A program made the translations under genes and the position numbers. The notes beneath the pieces were generated by a model. The model made no database searches. It was not told where the DNA came from and saw nothing but the letters and a program-made list of their open reading frames with translations. Below are positions 58,763 to 64,000 of a stretch of DNA of 64,000 nt, in pieces. This DNA comes from DATFQE01 sp963733845 (GTDB lineage: Bacteria > Actinomycetota > Thermoleophilia > Gaiellales > Gaiellaceae), in NCBI GenBank assembly GCA_963733845.1, contig CAVTEM010000011.1:62001-126000 (forward strand), read 5' to 3'. Within the stretch, counting starts at the first letter, position 1. Every line of letters starts with the position of its first letter.

Positions 58763-58923
58763 GCGGGAGCCTCACGGGATGCCAGGTCTACACGTGCAAC
58801 GGCCGAGCGGAGCGCACCGACATCGTCACCGCGGCGATGCTCGTCACCGCGAGCGTACGCAATCAGACCGACCAGGACGAGCGCGATCACGAGCGCGATC
58901 AGCCAGCGAGCACCGTCTGGCAT
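58750..58923 (-). CDS. Small one-TM protein of the arc-type operon
   Basis: A 57-aa protein: a short N-terminus, one TM helix (WLIALVIALVLVGLIAYARG) and a charged tail (EHRRGDDVGALRSAVARVDL). ATG 58923 is fixed by AAGGAGG. Its stop overlaps the ATPase start, so the two are translationally coupled, which suggests an accessory subunit of the pump or the carrier upstream. It has no family that I recognise. Confidence 0.65.
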   Translation of the reverse strand: MPDGARWLIALVIALVLVGLIAYARGDEHRRGDDVGALRSAVARVDLASREAPAWLT

Positions 58924-58981
58924 CTCGGTCCTCCTTTCTTGGGCAGGAAGCAAGCTTCTCGGAAACGTACGTTCAGGCGAG

Positions 58982-60472
58982 TCACAACACCGCCGCCACG
59001 CCGAGCACGATCACGACGAGCCCTGTGAGCAGAGCAAGCAGCGGCCAGACCCAGCGAAGGTAGGTCCCGTAGGGCACGCGGGCGATCGCGAGGCCTCCCA
59101 TCACGACGGCCGACGTCGGGATGAAGAGATTCATCAGGCCGGAGGCGCTCTGGTACGCGGTCACGACCAGCGACTCCGGGACGTCCACGAACCCCGCCAG
59201 CGGCGCCGTGATGGGCATGGCCAAGGTTGCGAGCCCCGACGACGACGGGATCAGGAAGGACAGCGGTAGGAAGAGCGCAAACATCACGATCGCGAACACG
59301 GCCTCGCCGGTATCGCCCAGGGCACGCTCCACCCAGTGCAAGACAGTGTCCGTGATCTGGCCGTTGTTCATGATCACGGTGATGCCTCGGGCGATGCCGA
59401 TGATGAGCGCGACCCCGAGCAGGTCGCGGGCGCCGTCGACGAAGGTGGCGGTCAGCTCGCCTTCGCGCATCCGCGCGATCACCCCGATCAGAATCGCGAA
59501 CAACAGGAAGGAGGCGGTCATCTCGGGGAACCACCACCACCAGGTCGGCAGTGGGATCCCGAGGTCCTCCCACGGGATCACCCCGTAGACCATCACGGCG
59601 AACGCGAGCGCGAACACGGCCAGGATCGTCTTGTGCGTGCCCGTGAGCACGATTTCGCCCGCCTCGGATTCGGCTCGGAAGCGCGCTTCGTTCTCGGCCC
59701 TCATGTCGTAGACGGCCGATTTCGACGGATCGGTCTTGACACGATCGGCATAGCGCAGGACGAAGAAGATGCCGATCGCCAGACCGGCGATCAGGATCAC
59801 CAGCCGTCCGACGAGACCGTCGCTGATCGAGACGCCGGCGATCCCCGATGCGATTCCCGTCGCAAACGGGTTGACCGTCGACCCCATGACCCCGATCCCG
59901 CAGCCGAGCAGGACGACCGCGGCACCGGTCAGGGCGTCGTAGCCCGCGGCGATCAGCACCGTGATGACGAGCGCGTAGAAGGCCAGGCTCTCCTCCGCCA
60001 TCCCGAAGGACGTGCCCCCGAGGGCGAAGACGCTCATGAGAGCGGGGATCAGCCACCGCTCCCTGCCCTTCATCCGCTCGACCAGGCTGCCGATGCCCGC
60101 CTGGATCGCCCCGGTCTTCATGGTCACGCCGAGGAAACCGCCGATCACCAGGATGAACAGGGCGATGTCGATCGCGCCGAAGAGCGTCCCGGAGTTGTAG
60201 TAGTTGATGTTTCCGGCCGCGTCCTCGATGCCGTACAGGCCGTTGATCGGTGCGGTGAGCGAGTCCACCAGGATCCTCGAAGGCTTCGCGTCCACCTCCT
60301 GGTACGTGCCGGGGATCGGCTCACCGTCGGGGTTCAGGTCGTACGTGCCGGCCGGGATGACCCAGGTCGCGATCGCCGCCAGCACGATCAACGCGAACAG
60401 GATCGTGTAGGCGGAGGGAAGCGTGAACCGGCTCTTCTCCGGCTCGGCCGCGAGGGTGGACTGGTCACTCAT
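58982..60472 (-). CDS. YfcC-family carrier (ArcD-like basic amino acid/ornithine transporter)
   Basis: A 496-aa protein with about 12 TM segments of the YfcC (C4-dicarboxylate-anaerobic-carrier-like) family. It shows AYTILFALIVLAAIATWVIP at the start, AGTYDLNPDG, GGFLGVTMKTGAIQAGIGSL, GTSFGMAEESLAFYALVITV and the terminal SSSGLATLAMPITAPLAGFV. Members encoded with arginine-deiminase-pathway genes act as arginine/ornithine or citrulline carriers; that is the best guess here. The start overlaps the antiporter stop by 8 nt. Confidence 0.8.
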   Translation of the reverse strand: MSDQSTLAAEPEKSRFTLPSAYTILFALIVLAAIATWVIPAGTYDLNPDGEPIPGTYQEVDAKPSRILVDSLTAPINGLYGIEDAAGNINYYNSGTLFGAIDIALFILVIGGFLGVTMKTGAIQAGIGSLVERMKGRERWLIPALMSVFALGGTSFGMAEESLAFYALVITVLIAAGYDALTGAAVVLLGCGIGVMGSTVNPFATGIASGIAGVSISDGLVGRLVILIAGLAIGIFFVLRYADRVKTDPSKSAVYDMRAENEARFRAESEAGEIVLTGTHKTILAVFALAFAVMVYGVIPWEDLGIPLPTWWWWFPEMTASFLLFAILIGVIARMREGELTATFVDGARDLLGVALIIGIARGITVIMNNGQITDTVLHWVERALGDTGEAVFAIVMFALFLPLSFLIPSSSGLATLAMPITAPLAGFVDVPESLVVTAYQSASGLMNLFIPTSAVVMGGLAIARVPYGTYLRWVWPLLALLTGLVVIVLGVAAVL

Positions 60473-62009
60473 CGGAGCCTCCTTGGGCGGGCGTGGTCAG
60501 CTCGTGGCGTTCGTCTGCTCCGGGCGGCTGCGTCGCCGGCGTAGTCGATGGAACCTTGAAACCGACGAACCCGTACACGACGTCGAGGATCGGGCTGAAG
60601 ATGTTGAAGAAGCAGAAGGGGAGGTACGAGGCCGTCGAGACGCCGAGCACCCCCGACATGTAGGCGCCGCACGTGTTCCACGGGACGAGCACCGAGGTGA
60701 CGGTCCCCGAGTCCTCGACGGCTCGCGAGAGCACCTGGGGCTCGAGCCCGCGCCGGCGGAACTCGCTGCGGAACATCCGGGCCGGCAGAACGACTGCGAC
60801 GTACTGGTCGCCCGCGACCGCGTTCAGCCCGACCCCGCTCGAGTTCACGGCGAGGATGAGCTGTCCGCGGGTCCTGGCCCGTGCGACGATCGGCTGCAGC
60901 AGCCTCCCGAGAAAGCCGGCGTGCTCGACGATCGCGGCGTACGACAACGCCGCGAGGACGAGCCAGATCGTCGTCAGGAAGCTGGCCATCCCGCCGCGCG
61001 AGAAGAGCTCGTCGATCGGGGCGATCCCGCTGGCGCTCTCGAAGCCCGTCGCCATGGCCGCATAGATGGCCTTGATCCCGGTTGCGACCGGGTTCAGCTC
61101 CGGCTCGTCGACGAACGCCTTGACCGCGTCCCACTGCGTGAAGCACGCGAGGATGCCCGCGAACAAGGCGGATCCGAGAATGGCGAGGAACGGAGGGGCC
61201 TTCTTGAACGTGAACACCACGAGCACCGCCAGCGGCAGCAGATTGAGCGCCGAGATGTTGAAGGCGCTGGCGAGGGCGTCGCGAGCCGCGTCCGTGCTGA
61301 CATCGGCGTCGGCGTCCGCGGTCAGGCCGAGCACGAGGAAGATCAGCAGGCTGATCCCAAGCGCAGGCCCGGCGGTCCAGAACATGTTGCGGATGTGCTG
61401 GGACACGGTGAGGTCGCCGACGAGCTGCGGCACGAGGATCGTCGTCTCTGACAGCGGCGTCATCTTGTCGCCGAAGTACGCGCCGCAGATCACCGCTCCT
61501 GCGGCCGCCGCCTCGGAGAGGCCGAGCACCGTGGCCATCCCGACGAAGGCGACCCCCAGCGTCCCTGCCGTCGTCCACGAGCTGCCGGTGACCATGCCGA
61601 CGAGCGCGCAGATCGCCGCCGTCGCCACGAAGAAGATGCTCGGGTTCAGCAGCCTGATCCCGTAGTCGACGACCGTCGGGATCGTGCCGGCCATGTTCCA
61701 GGTGCCGATCAGCGCGCCGACCGCGAGCAGGATGAAGATCGCCCCCATCGCGGTGGCGACGCCGCCGACCGCGGCATCGGCGACCGCCGCGGCCGTGTAG
61801 CCGTTCTTGAACGCGATCAGGCTGGCGAACGCGGCGCTCAGCAGCAGTGCGACCTGCAGCGGCCCGTCGGTTGCGCTGACGCCGAAGAGCACGATCGTGA
61901 GCGCGATCAACGCGATCAGCACGATCACCGGAAGGATCGCGTCCAGCAGGCTCGGCGGCCGCGGTTGCCGGCCGTCGGGGACGACGGATCCTGAGGCGTC
62001 CGCGGCCAT
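60465..62009 (-). CDS. NhaC-family Na+/H+ (or amino-acid) antiporter
   Basis: A 514-aa multispanning protein of the NhaC family. Typical segments are MGAIFILLAVGALIGTWNMA, GMVTGSSWTTAGTLGVAFVG, ICGAYFGDKMTPLSETTILV, AVNSSGVGLNAVAGDQYVAV and VEDSGTVTSVLVPWNTCGAY. The family includes Na+/H+ antiporters and the malate-2H+/Na+-lactate exchanger MleN. Ammonia from arginine or citrulline breakdown raises the pH, and such an antiporter would offset it. It starts 12 nt after the carbamate kinase stop. Confidence 0.82.
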   Translation of the reverse strand: MAADASGSVVPDGRQPRPPSLLDAILPVIVLIALIALTIVLFGVSATDGPLQVALLLSAAFASLIAFKNGYTAAAVADAAVGGVATAMGAIFILLAVGALIGTWNMAGTIPTVVDYGIRLLNPSIFFVATAAICALVGMVTGSSWTTAGTLGVAFVGMATVLGLSEAAAAGAVICGAYFGDKMTPLSETTILVPQLVGDLTVSQHIRNMFWTAGPALGISLLIFLVLGLTADADADVSTDAARDALASAFNISALNLLPLAVLVVFTFKKAPPFLAILGSALFAGILACFTQWDAVKAFVDEPELNPVATGIKAIYAAMATGFESASGIAPIDELFSRGGMASFLTTIWLVLAALSYAAIVEHAGFLGRLLQPIVARARTRGQLILAVNSSGVGLNAVAGDQYVAVVLPARMFRSEFRRRGLEPQVLSRAVEDSGTVTSVLVPWNTCGAYMSGVLGVSTASYLPFCFFNIFSPILDVVYGFVGFKVPSTTPATQPPGADERHELTTPAQGGSDE

Positions 62010-62021
62010 CTCTCGACCGCC

Positions 62022-62975
62022 CTACGGGACCTCGGCGGGCTCGAGGCCCTCGGCGTCGAGGGTCACGAGCGTGCCGGCCTGGCCGCTGACGAGCGCCGCG
62101 GCGTCGGTGATCGAGCCGATCGCCGCCACCTTCCCCGTGCGCTCGACGAACTGGCACGCGGCGTGGACCTTCGGCCCCATCGAGCCCGCGGCGAACTCGG
62201 ACGCAGCGAGACTCTCCGGCGTCGCCCGCCGGATCGCGCGCTGCTCGGGCGTTCCCCAGCCCTCGTAGACAGCGTCGACGTCGGTGACGATCGCGAGCAC
62301 GTCGGCGCCGAGGTCGATCGCGAGCAAGGCGCTCGCCAGGTCCTTGTCGATCACCGCCTCGATCCCGACCAGCCGCCGCCCGGCCGGCGCCGGCTCGTCG
62401 GTGTAGACGGTCGGGATGCCGCCGCCACCGGCACAGATGACAACGCAGCCCTTCTCGAGCAGGGCCTTGATCGCCTCGATCTCGAAGATCCTCTTCGGCA
62501 GCGGCGAGGGCACGACTCGGCGGTGCTTGTCGCCGTCGAGCTTGAACGTCCAGCCCTTCTCGGCCTCGAGTCGCTTGGCCTCCTCCTCGTCGTAGAGCGG
62601 CCCGATCGGCTTCGTCGGGTTGTCGAAAGCCGGGTCGGCGGCGTCCACCTCGATCATCGTCAGCAGCGTCGCCAGGTGGCGCTCGAACGGAAGCTGATTC
62701 CCGAGCTCCTGCTGGATGACGTAGCCGATCATCCCCTCCGTCTGCGCGCCGAGCACGTCGAGCGGGTAGGCGCCGACCTCCGTGTAGGCCGCCCCCTGCA
62801 GCGCCAGCAGGCCGACCTGAGGCCCGTTGCCGTGCGAGATCACGAGCTCGTGCTCGAGCGCGACGGAGGCGAGCGCCTCACACGCCGCCCGCGCGTTCTC
62901 ACGCTGGTTCTCGGCGCTGAGCTCCTGCCCTCGCCGCAGCAGTGCGTTGCCGCCCAGGGCCGCGACGACGCGCAT
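62022..62975 (-). CDS. arcC: Carbamate kinase
   Basis: A 317-aa carbamate kinase. It opens with VVAALGGNALLRRGQELSAE, then ELVISHGNGPQVGLLALQGA, VVPSPLPKRIFEIEAIKALL, VVICAGGGGIPTVY, the ADP-binding region VIDKDLASALLAIDLGADVL and FAAGSMGPKVHAACQFVE, all conserved. It makes ATP from carbamoyl phosphate and ADP, releasing ammonia and CO2. It follows the transcarbamoylase gene after 2 nt. Confidence 0.95.
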   Translation of the reverse strand: MRVVAALGGNALLRRGQELSAENQRENARAACEALASVALEHELVISHGNGPQVGLLALQGAAYTEVGAYPLDVLGAQTEGMIGYVIQQELGNQLPFERHLATLLTMIEVDAADPAFDNPTKPIGPLYDEEEAKRLEAEKGWTFKLDGDKHRRVVPSPLPKRIFEIEAIKALLEKGCVVICAGGGGIPTVYTDEPAPAGRRLVGIEAVIDKDLASALLAIDLGADVLAIVTDVDAVYEGWGTPEQRAIRRATPESLAASEFAAGSMGPKVHAACQFVERTGKVAAIGSITDAAALVSGQAGTLVTLDAEGLEPAEVP

Positions 62976-62977
62976 CG

Positions 62978-63985
62978 TCAGCTCCCGAGTGTCGCGACCA
63001 TGACCGCCTTGATCGTGTGCAACCGGTTCTCGGCCTCGTCGAAGACGAGCGACGCCGGCGACTCGAAGACCTCCTCGGTCACCTCGAGCGACTCCATCCC
63101 GAACTTCTCGAAGATCTCCTTGCCGACCTGCGTCTCCGTGTTGTGGAACGCAGGCAGGCAGTGCATGAACTTCGCGTCCGGGTTGCCGGTCGCCGCGAGC
63201 ACCTCCGTGTTGACCTGGTAGGGCTTGAGCAGCTCGATTCGCTCCGCCCAGACCTCGTCCGCTTCGCCCATCGAGACCCAGACGTCGGTGAGCAGCACGT
63301 CGCAGCCGCGCACGGCCTCGGCGACGTCGTCGGTGATCGTGATCTGGGCGCCCGTCTCGCTCGCAATCGAGCGGGCGAGCTCGACGATCTCCTCACGCGG
63401 CCAGAGGGATTCGGGGCTGGCGATGCGGACGTCCATCCCGAGCTTCGCCCCGCCGATCAGGTACGAGTCGGCCATGTTGAAGCGGGCATCGCCCAGGTAG
63501 CAGAAGACGACCTCTCCGAGCGGCTTGGGCACGTGCTCCTGGAAGGTGAGGAAGTCGGCCAGGATCTGGGTCGGGTGCCACTCGTCGGTGAGCCCGTTGT
63601 AGATCGGGACGCCTGCCCAGCGGGCGAGCTCTTCAGCCGTTTCCTGGCCGAAGCCGCGGTACTCGATCGCGTCGTACATGCGGCCGAGCACCCTGGCGGT
63701 GTCCTTCACCGTCTCCTTGTGGCCCATGTGCGAGCCGCCGGGACCGATGAAGGTGACGTGCGCGCCCTGGTCGTAGGCGGCCACCTCGAACGCGCAGCGT
63801 GTCCTCGTCGAGTCCTTCTCGAAGATCAGCGCGATCTCCTTGCCGACGAGCTTCTGCTCCTCGCGCCCCTCGCGCTTGGCCGCCTTCAGCTCCGCCGCGA
63901 GGTCGATCAGGTAGGTGATCTCCTCGGGCGAGAAGTCGGCCAGCTTCAGCAGGTTCTTGCCGCGCAGGTCGGTCATCGTGGTCAC
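62978..63985 (-). CDS. arcB: Ornithine carbamoyltransferase (catabolic context)
   Basis: A 335-aa transcarbamoylase. The carbamoyl-phosphate loop is DSTRTRC (59-65); then come GPGGSHMGHKETVKDTARVL, DEWHPTQILADF, the ornithine loop DVWVSMGEADEVW and MHCLPAFHNTE. Length and motifs fit OTC closely. The adjacent carbamate kinase and carriers mark it as the catabolic ArcB type, which breaks citrulline into ornithine and carbamoyl phosphate. GTG 63985 is preferred because GGAG sits 7 nt upstream; ATG 63976 is in frame. The arginine deiminase gene, if present, is beyond the right edge. Confidence 0.92.
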   Translation of the reverse strand: MTTMTDLRGKNLLKLADFSPEEITYLIDLAAELKAAKREGREEQKLVGKEIALIFEKDSTRTRCAFEVAAYDQGAHVTFIGPGGSHMGHKETVKDTARVLGRMYDAIEYRGFGQETAEELARWAGVPIYNGLTDEWHPTQILADFLTFQEHVPKPLGEVVFCYLGDARFNMADSYLIGGAKLGMDVRIASPESLWPREEIVELARSIASETGAQITITDDVAEAVRGCDVLLTDVWVSMGEADEVWAERIELLKPYQVNTEVLAATGNPDAKFMHCLPAFHNTETQVGKEIFEKFGMESLEVTEEVFESPASLVFDEAENRLHTIKAVMVATLGS

Positions 63986-64000
63986 GTTCGTGCTCCTTTC

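Overview
The window is a 64-kb piece of a high-GC, gene-dense bacterial chromosome. GTG starts, 1-8 bp start/stop overlaps, several ECF sigma factors, single PASTA domains with a conserved Cys pair at the ends of secreted beta-propellers, a MadM-free DHA2 exporter set and a ZAS anti-sigma factor point to the Actinobacteria, most likely a Thermoleophilia-type lineage (Gaiellales/Solirubrobacterales). That placement is inference from gene content. No rRNA, tRNA, CRISPR array, complete insertion sequence or integrase was seen, and no stretch longer than about 300 bases lacks a gene or gene remnant. About 15 otherwise well-conserved genes are each broken by one or more single-base indels, which looks more like residual consensus error than mass pseudogenisation; those genes are annotated across the shift.

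Layout. 1-6 kb: a truncated exported protein, a frameshifted TetR regulator, YjbQ, two small alpha/beta-barrel monooxygenase-like proteins, a secreted lipase, then a VOC/AraC/RibD-like set divergent from an ArsR/SRPBCC pair. 6-12.5 kb: two paralogous pairs, each a SigX5-like ECF sigma factor (with SnoaL-like C-terminus) and a DHA2 exporter, sharing a CGATGA(A/G)TT upstream motif. 12.5-15 kb: a minus-strand operon of two membrane proteins, a cupredoxin lipoprotein, an ECF sigma factor and its zinc-finger anti-sigma. 15-18.6 kb: a heterodimeric ABC exporter whose two ATPase domains are degenerate in complementary ways. 20.5-25 kb: a GAF-GAF histidine kinase and NarL-type regulator facing an AniA-like copper nitrite reductase and its membrane partner, with two copies of a TGCGG-N5-CCGCA palindrome. 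25-31 kb: PQQ-propeller/PASTA protein, an EamA-GrpB fusion, DUF488, UspA, a bicupin and GreA. 31-39 kb: MarR/YceI/FMN reductase, a cyclic-nucleotide-domain protein, an RpoD-like sigma factor, a PepSY protein divergent from an OmpR/HK pair, a delta-60-repeat/PASTA protein, and ClpS with DUF2017. 39-46.8 kb: a diiron ferritin-like protein, a GFA protein, a Kelch lipoprotein-like protein, an FHA-winged-helix regulator coupled to a Ser/Thr kinase, a lipoprotein esterase and a large secreted beta-propeller.

46.8-55 kb is the most rearranged part: a collagen-like gene flanked by a 54-bp direct repeat that copies the 3' end of the neighbouring dehydrogenase gene, a TPR membrane protein, a LuxR regulator, a dienelactone hydrolase, a Tat-exported propeller, a scrambled AAA+ remnant with a locally inverted segment, and an alpha/beta hydrolase with an N-terminal leader resembling cargo of extracellular contractile injection systems.

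55-64 kb is a long minus-strand operon reading inward from the right edge: ornithine carbamoyltransferase, carbamate kinase, an NhaC-type antiporter, a YfcC/ArcD-type carrier, a one-TM small protein, a P-type ATPase lacking most of the Ca2+ ligands of SERCA, and a PPK2 polyphosphate kinase. Substrate-level ATP from carbamoyl phosphate, ion exchange, an ATP-driven ion pump and polyphosphate/nucleotide exchange are thus encoded in one unit. This operon, the asymmetric ABC exporter and the injection-system-like cargo are the best candidates for new biology.
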